Assembly (NCBI GenBank): GCA_947589185.1
Contig: CANQCK010000001.1
Location: 409,685 to 473,684 of the forward strand
Length of the DNA: 64,000 bases
Direction of reading: 5' to 3'
From: an uncultured Clostridia bacterium
Lineage (GTDB): Bacteria > Bacillota > Clostridia > Oscillospirales > Ruminococcaceae
In this document: piece by piece, positions 10,401 through 18,221 of the stretch
Layout of the letters: the number at the start of each line of letters is the position of its first letter
Numbering within the stretch: the stretch's first letter is position 1
Translations under genes and position numbers: made by a program
Notes under the pieces: generated by a model
Told to the model about the DNA's origin: nothing
Databases searched by the model: none
What the model saw: only the letters and a program-made list of their open reading frames with translations

Positions 10401-11738
10401 CTCTCCGGATTTTTCAATTTTCTCCTTAACATAATAGAATATTCCAATTGGATTTAATACCTTTCTTGAAATAAGCGTATCAAAAATATCAAATGAATAT
10501 AAAGTAGGAAGCTCTCTTTTTTCGGGCTTGAACTCCATTGTCTTTGAGATTATTTTTTCAAACGTATCGCTGCCCGAATACTCCCAGAACAAATCGTTTA
10601 TACGTTCGGTATCTTTTTGATCCTGCTTTGTGTTTTCATATCCGAACGAATTTAACAACTCGTCGAAATTATTGCATATCTTGCCCGATGTCATTTCAAG
10701 CAAGTCAAATACAAGATCCCGTATAGTGTTTTCCTGACCGTAATCGTAAATATATCTTACAAAGTTCTTAACTCCTGCAGCAAGCAGATCATAATAGATA
10801 GACGAATAATCGACAATTGCCAAATCTATCTTATCCATTATTTCATAGAAGTCGTTTGTATTATCCCAGAATAAAAAGTTAGGGCAGTCCTTATAATACT
10901 CCTTTACCTGAACGTATACCGAGTCACGTTCCATAAGGGGGTGCATTTTGAAAATAAGAAGCGTATTATTTTCTTTGAGCTTTTCCAAAAGTGCATTCAT
11001 ATCAGGTATTGCCTTACCAAAAAAATCAAACGGAGATGCGTCACGATAAGTTGGGGCATATACCGCTATCTTTGCATTATCAGGCATACCCTTTTGTTCC
11101 AGAATGTTATGGTCGTATGTTTGAATTTTATCAAAATACTTCTGATATTCGCATCTCGGATATCCTGCTCTTATTACCTTGTCGTCGTCTATGCCGCACT
11201 GCTCCTTGAAATGCTTTTCCATAAGCGGAGATGTCACCAGAAACAATTGGTTATTCTTATATCTTGAATTGTGCTTGATGTATTTTTTTGCAATTTTTTC
11301 AAATAAAAATCCATAGTTCACTTTTCGCTCAATAGACTTGCACCCAACACCATGGAAAAGGTTTAGTATCACCGCATCGGGATTTAAACGTGCAGGAAAT
11401 GATTCCTTAACATTTTCAACAACATAAACCTTTGCTTTAGGTTCATATGCATAAGCCATATCCGAATGATAGTTATGTGCCTCATATCCCAGTTTACTTA
11501 TATATTCAACAGTTTCATCGTCATCGCACAGCCAGACTGCTTTTATATCTTTTCTGTATTTGTTTATATACACAAACAACCACTTAGGATTACCTGCAAA
11601 CAGATTTCCGGCATTAAACAGCCACAGCGGTCTTAAATCAGCAACAGGATTATAAAACGAAACTATCCTGTGCTTGACCTTAGAAGCTACTTTTCTTACC
11701 ACACTTCTGTTGTCCTTGTTCTGTGAATTTGAACCCAT
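7404..11738 (-). CDS. Large CDP-polyol phosphotransferase: TagF-like, HAD-like and second TagF-like module
   Basis: About 1444 aa. An N-terminal CDP-glycerol/ribitol phosphotransferase module (residues about 55-380) has FHGVG near 129, APTYRD near 230, MHPL near 265 and DYSSIYYD near 309. A HAD-like module follows (YSFDIFDTLISRK near 415, SDMYLPKEF near 555), then a region with ISRDGYHLKRIAD near 697. A second TagF-like module (about 1105-1440) has QLWPYAFP near 1178, PSHRF near 1275, FHS near 1313 and GDYRSSF near 1350. Histidines kept in the paralogues (QLWHACG, HHP) are missing there, so the C-terminal half may bind polymer without catalysis. The longest frame starts at 11810, but AAAGGAG precedes the ATG at 11738, which is chosen. 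Confidence 0.82.
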   Translation of the reverse strand: MGSNSQNKDNRSVVRKVASKVKHRIVSFYNPVADLRPLWLFNAGNLFAGNPKWLFVYINKYRKDIKAVWLCDDDETVEYISKLGYEAHNYHSDMAYAYEPKAKVYVVENVKESFPARLNPDAVILNLFHGVGCKSIERKVNYGFLFEKIAKKYIKHNSRYKNNQLFLVTSPLMEKHFKEQCGIDDDKVIRAGYPRCEYQKYFDKIQTYDHNILEQKGMPDNAKIAVYAPTYRDASPFDFFGKAIPDMNALLEKLKENNTLLIFKMHPLMERDSVYVQVKEYYKDCPNFLFWDNTNDFYEIMDKIDLAIVDYSSIYYDLLAAGVKNFVRYIYDYGQENTIRDLVFDLLEMTSGKICNNFDELLNSFGYENTKQDQKDTERINDLFWEYSGSDTFEKIISKTMEFKPEKRELPTLYSFDIFDTLISRKVLNPIGIFYYVKEKIEKSGENFPAFLVKKYPKIRQEAEKNVRDYYIKTLSLREDDRREISFDEIFDRIQYVYGITDEQKQLLKDLELEAEYENSIPLPEKIGFVEELLDRGDKVILVSDMYLPKEFVRKLLYKANPILAELPLFLSSDYGVQKTTKLLYLEVYKSFEEYNFAEWRHFGDSQFADGKRPRQLGITAKVHGIPEFNEYETAMVEEIGTYDSFLVAAKLARFRDANTNIKDYYAYAHVSMYMVPYVSYAVRDALKNGIKTLYFISRDGYHLKRIADAIIRAKGIDMKTKYIYGSRRAWRVPSFVTEIDEEFFTNFGNFAQVQSYSHLLDATCLDEETFQREFPELAYLKDVDRIDQRTLDDIKVVLSNSDKYKKYILDYAEKERKIINEYFNQEIDFSEKFAFVEYWGRGYTQDCHVRIMHTAAGKEIDVPYYYMRSIYSTEGASIKKNFTTHVQSLIFVEALFANIPYKSIEKYKYEGSKVVPVIEPIQCDEELQYSLERFLKQFCVDFYDSEIQYNDEETLERELFDFSFNYYAEHQEDDLIFTECLGPLVDSVGTYGDKREFAPPLSKQMLEDFENGISMGRMTYSLPITMNRSSDDDIEEYERILQSFEDEKEEKRLEKKKVKFDVKEIEFKKQYEKFIWDRRVYNRKYKKLCSKYSVKPKSVLIFDPFINGSEIKPELYSVHRELSKVKGVKINYLNQKKSYNENNLKLFATSEIIVIREQIDIISMLDIRPETKVIQLWPYAFPSANFGYMRDLSKKGPYEKKLIQVKEDAKYTLIPTASDAISEMFAKSLRNAESTNIISIGNPCTDVFFDEKYKEETRRLLYDKFPQAKGKKIIAYIPSHRFRTEPYRKLEFLDVPLMYKYLKEDYVLVFHSAVKNDNKYHIANRQKSFAFDIKGIIGLRPLLAIADVVVGDYRSSFIETPLLNVPIYATANDFENHMEQKDLVKNYKQLIGGPIVADTMDLIQRIIEIDQYDFTKQQKIAEKYLDKCDGHSAERLVDLLFEN

Positions 11739-11848
11739 TCTTTTTTCTCCTTTAAAATACGTCGTTATATACCTAAATATATTATTTCTTACCCTTAAAT
11801 TTTCCAACAATTTTACTTAACTTTAAAGCAAGCCGCACGCTTTTTGAA

Positions 11849-11953
11849 TTAATTGTTTCCGCAATTTCCGCCGACAGACTTTTTTAAAATAACCTTGCTC
11901 GGACTGAAATTATCAAACGGGGTCATTCCTGATCTCATCAGAATTTTTCTCAT
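11849..11953 (-). pseudogene. 34-codon remnant, probable start of a glycan-modifying enzyme gene
   Basis: A minus-strand frame with an AGAGG site starts MRKILMRSGMTPFDNF and ends SVGGNCGNN-stop. From memory, the R-S-G-M-x-P-F-D beginning followed by GGNxGN resembles the N terminus of polysaccharide pyruvyl-transferase-like proteins in capsule loci. The family would continue for about 300 residues, but here it stops after 34 and nothing similar follows. It lies between two transferase genes of the same operon. Best read as the front end of a deleted gene; a genuine small peptide is less likely. Confidence 0.5.
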
Positions 11954-11996
11954 ATTTCAACCTCTGCCCAAATTTCAGGGCACGCTCCTGTTAAAT

Positions 11997-13310
11997 TTAA
12001 CTTTTTATACGCTTGTTAGCCTTTAGAGCCTCTCCAAATACCATCTCTAATATACGTTCTGTAGAATGTCCGTCGCAGGAACGCATAAACTTATTTTTAA
12101 AATCTGTTACCTGCTGTTTATCAAACATAGTATCTATATTCTTAATATAGTTTATTATTTCTTCATTTGTCTGATAAACAGGACCGGGAGTAAGTTCATC
12201 ATAATCATAGTAGAACCCACGCCAGTCATTATATTCATCTATATCGTAAGCAAAGAAAATCATCGGTCACTCAAACAGCGAATATTCAAACACCAGCGAC
12301 GAATAATCGGATATACATATATCTGATACGCACAAAAGCTCGTCTATTGACATATCTTCTGTCATATCGCAGGCAAAGTTCTTATATTCATCAGCCACCT
12401 CGGGACGACTCTTTACAAACGGGTGGTGCTTGAACAACAGCACATAATCGTCTGAAAGCTCAGTGCAGAACGCTTCCAAATCAATTTTATCAGAAGTTTT
12501 TGCCTTTCTTACTCTGCCCCTAAAGGTAGGAGCATAAAGAATTACCTTCTTCCCTTTTGCCGACGGCATAACACTGTATAGCTTTTCATAAGCTGAATTT
12601 ATTGTACCTTCTCTGAAAAATGCGTCTGTCCTCGAAATTCCTGACGCAACTATTTCAGTATCTCTTTCTTTAAGCATCATCGCTTCCTCATAAGCCCATA
12701 TGACCTCAGGAGAGCTGACCGTTACATAATTAAGGTTTGCATAAAAAGGATACTGTCGCAGTGATTCAGCGTCTGAACCGAAAATCAAATCAGCAGTCGA
12801 AAAGCCGAATTTTTTGAATGCCCCGCAGGCGTGCCATAATTGCGTGACTATTGTTTCCTTTCTCTTGTTAATTGCACTGAATGGTCTTGACGCCTCGTCT
12901 AAAAATACATACTTAGCAGTTGAAACTTCCCTTACCATTTCCAAGCATTTTTGCTCATACTCCTCTTTAGAAGCGGAAATCTCATTGAGCAAACATATTT
13001 TTATGTCAAAATCATATTCCTTTTCCAGCACTCTGTAAATCTCACCGAAATTATTTGATAAGGCATTGTATCTGGGCTCTATAAATACTACCTTTCGCTC
13101 GTCAACAGGCTTGTCCAGACAGCTGTCATATGCATCAGGAATTGTGTGGTGGAGAAATTCCTCCATATGAAGCCTGTTATATGCCTTCTTTCTCTCTTTT
13201 TTCTTTTTATTCTCATAGACAATTATCTGCTTAACCATAGGCAGCTTTTTAATCTTCCACCATAGACGGTTAAGCCATAAAATCCTTATTATACTTTTAA
13301 TAAATCTCAT
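11997..13310 (-). pseudogene. CDP-polyol phosphotransferase (TagF-like) interrupted by one in-frame TGA
   Basis: Codons 1-347 encode a TagF-like enzyme (QLWHACGAFKKFG near 160, APTFRGR near 260, KHHPFVKS near 290, DYSSLVFEYSLFE at the break). Codon 348 is TGA (12269-12267). The same frame then continues with PMIFFAYDID and on to CDGHSTERILE, matching the intact neighbour (13330-14523), which has arginine at that codon. A single CGA-to-TGA change explains this. The catalytic core is upstream, so a truncated product could fold partly. Strain variation, readthrough or a sequencing error are alternatives. The start has AAAGGAG. Confidence 0.85.
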
Positions 13311-13329
13311 TTATGATTTATCTCCTTTG

Positions 13330-14523
13330 TTACTCTCCTAACGCTAAATCTATAATACGTCTTGTTGCATTTCCGTCACAGGAACTCATAAATTTTTCTC
13401 TGAATTCAATAACTTTTTGCCTGTCGAACCGCTCATTAATATTTTTTATATAATCTATAATCTCTTCATCTGTTGTAAAAACAGGTCCCGGCGTAAGCTC
13501 GTCATAATCATAGTAAAAGCCCCGCCAGTCGTTATAAGAGTCTATATCGTAAGCAAAGAAAATCAGAGGTCTCTCAAACAGCGAATACTCAAATACCAGC
13601 GACGAATAATCTGATATACAAATATCGGCAGCACAAAGCAAGTCTTCTATATCGCAAGTCTTTGACAAGTCTGCTGCAAAGTCTGCATACGCTTCGTCAA
13701 TCAGCGGCGGATTTTTAACATACGGATGATGTTTTATAATAAGTACGTATTCATCCCCTAGCTCTTGATAAAACTGATCTATGTCCACAATTCCCGTTTT
13801 TGCACTTCTTACCTTGCCCCTAAAGGTCGGAGCATAAAGAATGACCTTCTTATTCCGAGCGTTCGGGAAAGCTTCATAAACACGCTCTTTTGCACTGTCT
13901 ATAAAATCCTTTTCAAAAAACAAATCGGTTCTTGAAACTCCCACAGGAACGACCTTGCTCTTGAATGTCTTACTGTTCATAGCCTGCTCATAAGCCCAAA
14001 CAATCTCAGGGCTTGAGACCGTTATATACGAAATGTTCTTATAATACGGGTATTTAAGCATTCTCTTTTCCGAATCGCCGAACTTCAAAAGTGCAGTTGA
14101 AAAGCCGAACTTTTTAAAAGCTCCGCAGGCGTGCCATATCTGAATAAGTCTTGTTTCTTCTCTGAGATTCACACAGCTTGTTATCTGACAAGCGTCTGTG
14201 ACAAATGCCGCCTTTGCCGTTGCAAGCTCCTTTACACAGGCAAGACCTCTTTTCAGACAGCCGAATACCCCTACTATGGTTTCGCCCAAAAACTGATAGG
14301 AAATATTCAAATCGCCCCGTGCCTTAAGTTCTCTGTCGAGCACTGCATAGCTATCGGTAAGGCTAAGCGAACGAACCTCAATAAGAAGAACCTTTTTCTC
14401 ATCAACCGGTTTTTTCTTATACCAATTATATATAAACGGATAAATAACCTTCAGTGTTGCAAATTTATATATTCTTGACGCAGCTTTATTGTAATACTTT
14501 TTTACTATTCTTTTTATTTTCAT
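13330..14523 (-). CDS. CDP-glycerol/CDP-ribitol phosphotransferase, TagF/TarL-like
   Basis: An intact 397-aa enzyme of the CDP-glycerol:poly(glycerophosphate) glycerophosphotransferase family. QLWHACGAFKKFG lies near residue 132, APTFRGKVR near 236, KHHPYVKN near 266, DYSSLVFEYSLFE near 309 and a C-terminal CDGNATRRII. It transfers polyol-phosphate from a CDP-activated donor to a growing chain at the inner membrane face. The N terminus is basic and amphipathic, suited to peripheral membrane binding. It is the closest paralogue of the broken gene 19 bases downstream, indicating a tandem duplication. Glycerol versus ribitol cannot be read directly; the TarI/TarJ pair next door favours ribitol. 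Confidence 0.9.
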   Translation of the reverse strand: MKIKRIVKKYYNKAASRIYKFATLKVIYPFIYNWYKKKPVDEKKVLLIEVRSLSLTDSYAVLDRELKARGDLNISYQFLGETIVGVFGCLKRGLACVKELATAKAAFVTDACQITSCVNLREETRLIQIWHACGAFKKFGFSTALLKFGDSEKRMLKYPYYKNISYITVSSPEIVWAYEQAMNSKTFKSKVVPVGVSRTDLFFEKDFIDSAKERVYEAFPNARNKKVILYAPTFRGKVRSAKTGIVDIDQFYQELGDEYVLIIKHHPYVKNPPLIDEAYADFAADLSKTCDIEDLLCAADICISDYSSLVFEYSLFERPLIFFAYDIDSYNDWRGFYYDYDELTPGPVFTTDEEIIDYIKNINERFDRQKVIEFREKFMSSCDGNATRRIIDLALGE

Positions 14524-14572
14524 TAAACATTACTTTCCTGTTCCTTATTTTCTGAAAGCTTATCTTGATTTC

Positions 14573-15598
14573 TTACTCGTCCCATACCATAACGGTTTTT
14601 CCGATAAGCTTGTGAATATCCGTTTCAAACGCATAAGCTATATCCTTAACATCACGAACGTTTATAACAGTTCCCACAATGTTCTCAAGATAAGCCACGA
14701 CCTCCGGCTTTTGCTTGTAAAGCTCTATAAGTCCGACAAAATCTTTTCTTCCGCTTCGAGAGCTGCCGAAAATGGTCAGACCTTTCTCAAGCACCATTCT
14801 TGTGTTTATCGGTGCTAAGTCCTCCGAAACACCGAGAATTGAAATAGTTCCTTCAGGATTAATATAGTCAATTATCTGATTTATCGCCCTGTGTGCAGCC
14901 CCTCCGCCAACACACTCAAAAGCATGATCAAGCATCAAATCATCGGGAATTCTGCTTATATGATATGTCCCGTCAACAAAGGTGAAATCATTCATCTTAG
15001 ACTCGTCTATTCCGAATACATACAAATTAATTTCAGGGTGCAGACTTTTCAAAAGCAGAGACGTGATATACCCCAGATTTCCGTCTCCCCATACGCCGAT
15101 ATTATTTCTTCTCTTATGAGAAAACCTGTAAAATCTGTCTATTGCGTGGTAGCTAACGCTTACGATTTCCGTAAAAGCGGCAACTGTCTTGTTTATCCCC
15201 TTTGGAAGAAGAACAAGCCTGTCCGCCGTTGTTTCAACATACTCCTGCAAAAAACCGTCAAAACCGCTGCCTCTGAATTTACTTGATCGCAGATAGTTTT
15301 CTGCAATTATCTCGTCCACCTGTTCGGGAACATTAGGTATCATAACGACCTCATCGCCTGTGTTGAATGTTCCTGTCGGGTCGTATACTACCTTTCCTAT
15401 CCCTTCGTGAATAAGAGCCATTGGCAGTTTCTTTGCAAGAACCTCTTCGCTTCTCGTTCCCTGATAATACCTCTGGTCCGCGTTACAAATAGACAAGTGT
15501 GTAGGTCTTACTATAACGTGCTTGTCATCTAATGTAATATCCTTAAATAATATATCAAGCTGTCGCGGTCTTTTTAGCTGATAAACTGTATTAAGCAT
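14573..15598 (-). CDS. tarJ: Zinc-type dehydrogenase, TarJ-like ribulose-5-phosphate reductase
   Basis: A 341-aa medium-chain alcohol dehydrogenase family protein. HLSICNADQRYY near residues 33-44 holds the catalytic zinc cysteine, HEGIGKV follows near 66, and the Rossmann fingerprint GVWGDGNLGY lies near 168. Its gene sits two bases from a TarI-like cytidylyltransferase gene. TarJ reduces ribulose-5-phosphate to ribitol-5-phosphate with NADPH, and TarI then makes CDP-ribitol. The assignment rests on this pairing plus the family; another polyol phosphate is possible. A GGAGG site precedes the start. Confidence 0.82.
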   Translation of the reverse strand: MLNTVYQLKRPRQLDILFKDITLDDKHVIVRPTHLSICNADQRYYQGTRSEEVLAKKLPMALIHEGIGKVVYDPTGTFNTGDEVVMIPNVPEQVDEIIAENYLRSSKFRGSGFDGFLQEYVETTADRLVLLPKGINKTVAAFTEIVSVSYHAIDRFYRFSHKRRNNIGVWGDGNLGYITSLLLKSLHPEINLYVFGIDESKMNDFTFVDGTYHISRIPDDLMLDHAFECVGGGAAHRAINQIIDYINPEGTISILGVSEDLAPINTRMVLEKGLTIFGSSRSGRKDFVGLIELYKQKPEVVAYLENIVGTVINVRDVKDIAYAFETDIHKLIGKTVMVWDE

Positions 15599-15599
15599 A

Positions 15600-16313
15600 T
15601 TACTTTTCGCCTCCTAACAGAGATTCGGCAACACGCAGATCATACGGATATGTTATCTTTATATTAAATACTTCTCCGTCAACTAAATGTATCTCCTTAC
15701 CCTTTAAAACAAGAATTTTACAAGCGTCTGTCAGCACTGTTTTTTCGTCCTCAGTAAGAGAATTATAAAGTTCTCTTAGCATTTTTGCCTTAAATGTCTG
15801 AGGAGTCTGACCCTGATACATCTTTGAACGATCCGGAATATCGGTTATAAACTTATTATTTGTACTCTCCACTATTGTATCTGTCGCAGGAATTACCGTA
15901 TCGCAAGCACCGTACTCCTTAGCGAACTTTACATTTTCCTCTAAAATTCTGTGAGTTACAAAAGGTCTTACAGAATCGTGAGTAACTATTATAGTGTCGT
16001 CGTCAAGACAGCCCTGCTCATCTATATATTTAATAGAGTTCATAATAGTTTCGTTTCTTGTTGCTCCGCCCTCTAAGACTACTACATTTTCACAGTTGGG
16101 AATATACTTCTTAATTAGATCCTGAGTATGGTTTATCCACTGCTTCGGAGACAAAACCAAAACCTTGTCAAATTCCCGGCAGACAACAAACTTTTCAATA
16201 GTATGAATAATAATAGGCTTGCCGCCGACCTCCATAAACTGCTTGGGCTTTTCTACGTTTCCCATTCTGGTGCCCTTTCCGCCGGCAAGAACTACTCCGT
16301 ATACATTCTTCAT
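15600..16313 (-). CDS. tarI: Cytidylyltransferase, TarI/IspD family
   Basis: This 237-aa enzyme has the nucleotidyltransferase start VVLAGGKGTRMG near residues 7-18, KPKQF near 23-27 and THDSVRPF near 110. IspD (isoprenoid pathway) and TarI (ribitol-5-phosphate cytidylyltransferase) share this fold. Position between a TarJ-like reductase and a TagF-like polymerase favours CDP-ribitol synthesis. It could also serve as the cell's IspD; a second homologue elsewhere in the genome would settle that. The start codon overlaps the end of the upstream phosphotransferase gene, and AAGGAGG gives translational coupling. Confidence 0.85.
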   Translation of the reverse strand: MKNVYGVVLAGGKGTRMGNVEKPKQFMEVGGKPIIIHTIEKFVVCREFDKVLVLSPKQWINHTQDLIKKYIPNCENVVVLEGGATRNETIMNSIKYIDEQGCLDDDTIIVTHDSVRPFVTHRILEENVKFAKEYGACDTVIPATDTIVESTNNKFITDIPDRSKMYQGQTPQTFKAKMLRELYNSLTEDEKTVLTDACKILVLKGKEIHLVDGEVFNIKITYPYDLRVAESLLGGEK

Positions 16314-17482
16314 TATATGTCCTCCTTGTCTTTCATCTTTATTTCTTTAATATAATCTATTATTCTGTCTGTTGATTTTCCGTCGCAAGCGGTCATATAC
16401 CTATCAATAAAACATTGCATTTTACTTTCATCAAAATGTGAGACGGCTTTTTCAACAGTCTCCAATGTAAGGCTCTCCGCATCAATGATAACTTCACCGG
16501 GCAAACTGTTTATATCAATATAAAAACCACGTTGAGATTTGTATTGTTCTAAATCCGGTGCAAATATTAATATCGGCTTTTTGAACAACGCGTATTCATA
16601 TATCACCGATGAATAGTCTGTGATAAGCAAATCAGCAACAGCAAAAAGCATTTCAGTCGGAATATCCGACTCAGTATTCGCAATAACAGACTTCTTAATG
16701 TGCGGATGTTGTTTTGTTATAAAGTACCACTCTCCGCTTTTTGAAAGCTCATCAGCCAGTCTTGCAGAAGCATCACTGCCCTCTGTGTAAGGATTCGCAG
16801 GATTTCCTCTAAAAGTAGGTGCCCATAGCACAATCCTTTTACCCTCTGCATTTGGGTTCTCTTTATAAAATCTTTCTTTCGACCTTTCTATAAAATCTTC
16901 ATTAAAATACATATCTGTACGGCTTACTCCAAGAGCTTTGAAAACGCTCTTGTCAAGCCTCATAGCACTTGAAAAGTGTTCAATGCACTCTTCTGACGAA
17001 ACAGTTACTAAATCGTAATTCTTATAAACATTTCCTTTATAATATTTAGGAATATCCCCAGCCGTATCATATCCGAATTTCTTAAATGCTCCGCAGGCAT
17101 GCCAAAGCTGAATAACAGCAGTACCCTTTCTCTTTGCACAGGCGGAAACCGGCAGAAAATTATCGCAGATGAAAACAAATTCAGCTTTTGCATATAGTTT
17201 CATAAACTTAATTGAGTATATAAGGCTTTTGACGCTTCCTGCACTGTTAAAATCGTGATAAAATTCTAAAACCGTAAAATTATTATCGCTTTTAATTCTG
17301 TTTAAAATACCCTCCATACTTACTGGACATTTATTATGATGAGCGTCTGCGAAAATTACCAGGTCCTCTTTTATTGGTCTTAATCTTGAAAGAAAATAAA
17401 CAATCGGCAGTATGATATTCTGAACAGCCATTTTTAAACACTGCTTTAGAAAAAATTTAATATCATCACCTGCTTTTCTCAA
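16313..17482 (-). CDS. CDP-polyol phosphotransferase, first gene of the teichoic-like operon
   Basis: A 389-aa TagF/TagB-like protein. QLWHACGAFKKFGYD lies near residue 124, APTFRGNPANPY near 224, TKQHPHIKK near 260, DYSSVIYEYALF near 290 and a C-terminal CDGKSTDRIIDYI. It may prime or extend the polymer. It is the promoter-proximal gene of the set. The N terminus is uncertain: the frame begins at a TTG (17482) without a clear ribosome site; AGGTGAT lies just inside the frame, and the first ATG is about 17 codons in. The transcription start is predicted near 17520, so translation cannot begin much further upstream. Confidence 0.87.
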   Translation of the reverse strand: MRKAGDDIKFFLKQCLKMAVQNIILPIVYFLSRLRPIKEDLVIFADAHHNKCPVSMEGILNRIKSDNNFTVLEFYHDFNSAGSVKSLIYSIKFMKLYAKAEFVFICDNFLPVSACAKRKGTAVIQLWHACGAFKKFGYDTAGDIPKYYKGNVYKNYDLVTVSSEECIEHFSSAMRLDKSVFKALGVSRTDMYFNEDFIERSKERFYKENPNAEGKRIVLWAPTFRGNPANPYTEGSDASARLADELSKSGEWYFITKQHPHIKKSVIANTESDIPTEMLFAVADLLITDYSSVIYEYALFKKPILIFAPDLEQYKSQRGFYIDINSLPGEVIIDAESLTLETVEKAVSHFDESKMQCFIDRYMTACDGKSTDRIIDYIKEIKMKDKEDI

Positions 17483-17526
17483 AATTATGAAAATCTGGTT
17501 TTCTTTTCTAATGTATATACTATGTT

Positions 17527-17555
17527 ATTATACAACAATTTATATTATAAGTCAA
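17527..17555 (-). promoter_or_regulatory. Promoter of the teichoic-like synthesis operon
   Basis: Minus-strand TTGACT (17555-17550), a 17-base spacer and a perfect TATAAT (17532-17527). It drives the run of genes from 17482 to 7404; no strong terminator was seen before 7404. Confidence 0.75.
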
Positions 17556-17749
17556 CAAATTAGGATTATTTCCCTTGACCTGCCGCTATACATTGCTAAC
17601 TGTGAATATTAATATCAACACTTGCATAAAAAATTGTTTAATACTCCGCTTAATATTATTTGAATTTTAATTTGATAAATACTTTAAATGAGTAAAAACA
17701 CGCAAATACATACTGAATCAAATAATATTATGTTATAAATTCAAATATA

Positions 17750-17778
17750 TTGACAAACGCAAAAAATCGGCATATAAT
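17750..17778 (+). promoter_or_regulatory. Promoter of the mgtE leader
   Basis: Perfect TTGACA (17750-17755) and TATAAT (17773-17778) with a 17-base spacer. Transcription would start near 17786, just before the M-box aptamer. Confidence 0.85.
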
Positions 17779-17799
17779 AATTAATGTAAAAAGTAAATA

Positions 17800-17990
17800 A
17801 TTTCGGTAGGTGAGGCTACCACAGGGATAAGGGACGCTGCCGCGAAATGGTGGAGACACTGTTAGCTGGTCAACAGGAGATGTCGATTCAAGGCATAACC
17901 TAACGCAGTTCCAACGCAAAGATCCTAATGCCCTGCGAAGCTGAAGCTTGAACGTCTGTTGCAGATACAAACTTTTAAGGTATCTGTTTC
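17800..17990 (+). ncRNA. M-box (ykoK) magnesium riboswitch
   Basis: The segment has the conserved M-box blocks in order: GGTAGGTGAGGCTACC, GGGA with CGCTGCCGCGAAA, GCTGGTCAACAGGAGA and TTCCAACGCAA. It lies between a strong promoter and mgtE, the classic target. CAGATAC (17962-17968) pairs with GTATCTG (17980-17986) just before a T-rich run, a plausible Mg-dependent terminator. M-box RNAs fold when Mg2+ is plentiful and shut off transporter expression. The exact 3' boundary of the aptamer is approximate. Confidence 0.88.
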
Positions 17991-18082
17991 AATTTATTGC
18001 ATTCAATCTTCTGATAAGGTTCAAGCATTTCGCCTAAACCCTATCAAGGAGATTATTTTTATTTTAATTCAAAGGAGATGAG

Positions 18083-18163
18083 ATTATGGACAGCGGAAGT
18101 AATAATAAAAATTCAAAGCCGCGAGGGAAACTTATGCTTTTACGGACCTTAGCTGTCCATAAT
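18083..18163 (+). promoter_or_regulatory. Perfect 12-bp inverted repeat in the mgtE leader
   Basis: ATTATGGACAGC (18083-18094) and GCTGTCCATAAT (18152-18163) are exact reverse complements with a 57-base interior that has further short pairing (CCG / CGG). The left arm contains the leader-peptide ATG. There is no T-run behind it, so it is not a standard terminator. Confidence 0.7.
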
Positions 18164-18172
18164 TTGATATAA
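18086..18172 (+). CDS. 28-codon leader peptide between the M-box and mgtE
   Basis: A short frame (MDSGSNNKNSKPRGKLML and so on, ending HNLI) starts behind AAAGGAGATGAGATT, as good a ribosome site as that of mgtE. Its start codon lies inside one arm of a perfect 12-bp inverted repeat whose other arm covers its end. No similarity to the Salmonella MgtL peptide is visible. Translation would compete with the hairpin, so it may couple ribosome activity to mgtE expression. It may also be fortuitous. Confidence 0.45.
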   Translation: MDSGSNNKNSKPRGKLMLLRTLAVHNLI

Positions 18173-18221
18173 GTCATACTCCGGCTATCCCGATTAAAAT
18201 AAATTAAAGGAGGATATGCCG

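Noticed and set aside
12267..12269. Selenocysteine or programmed recoding at the TGA
   Set aside because: The paralogue has arginine here, no SECIS-like hairpin follows, and a single CGA-to-TGA change is sufficient.
17728..17970. 80-codon minus-strand frame
   Set aside because: It is antisense to the M-box riboswitch and its promoter; sequence constraint there is explained by the RNA.
18086..18172. A c-di-GMP type riboswitch in the second part of the mgtE leader
   Set aside because: CAAAGCC and a few neighbouring bases resemble part of that motif, but the first stem with its GAAA tetraloop and receptor is absent.
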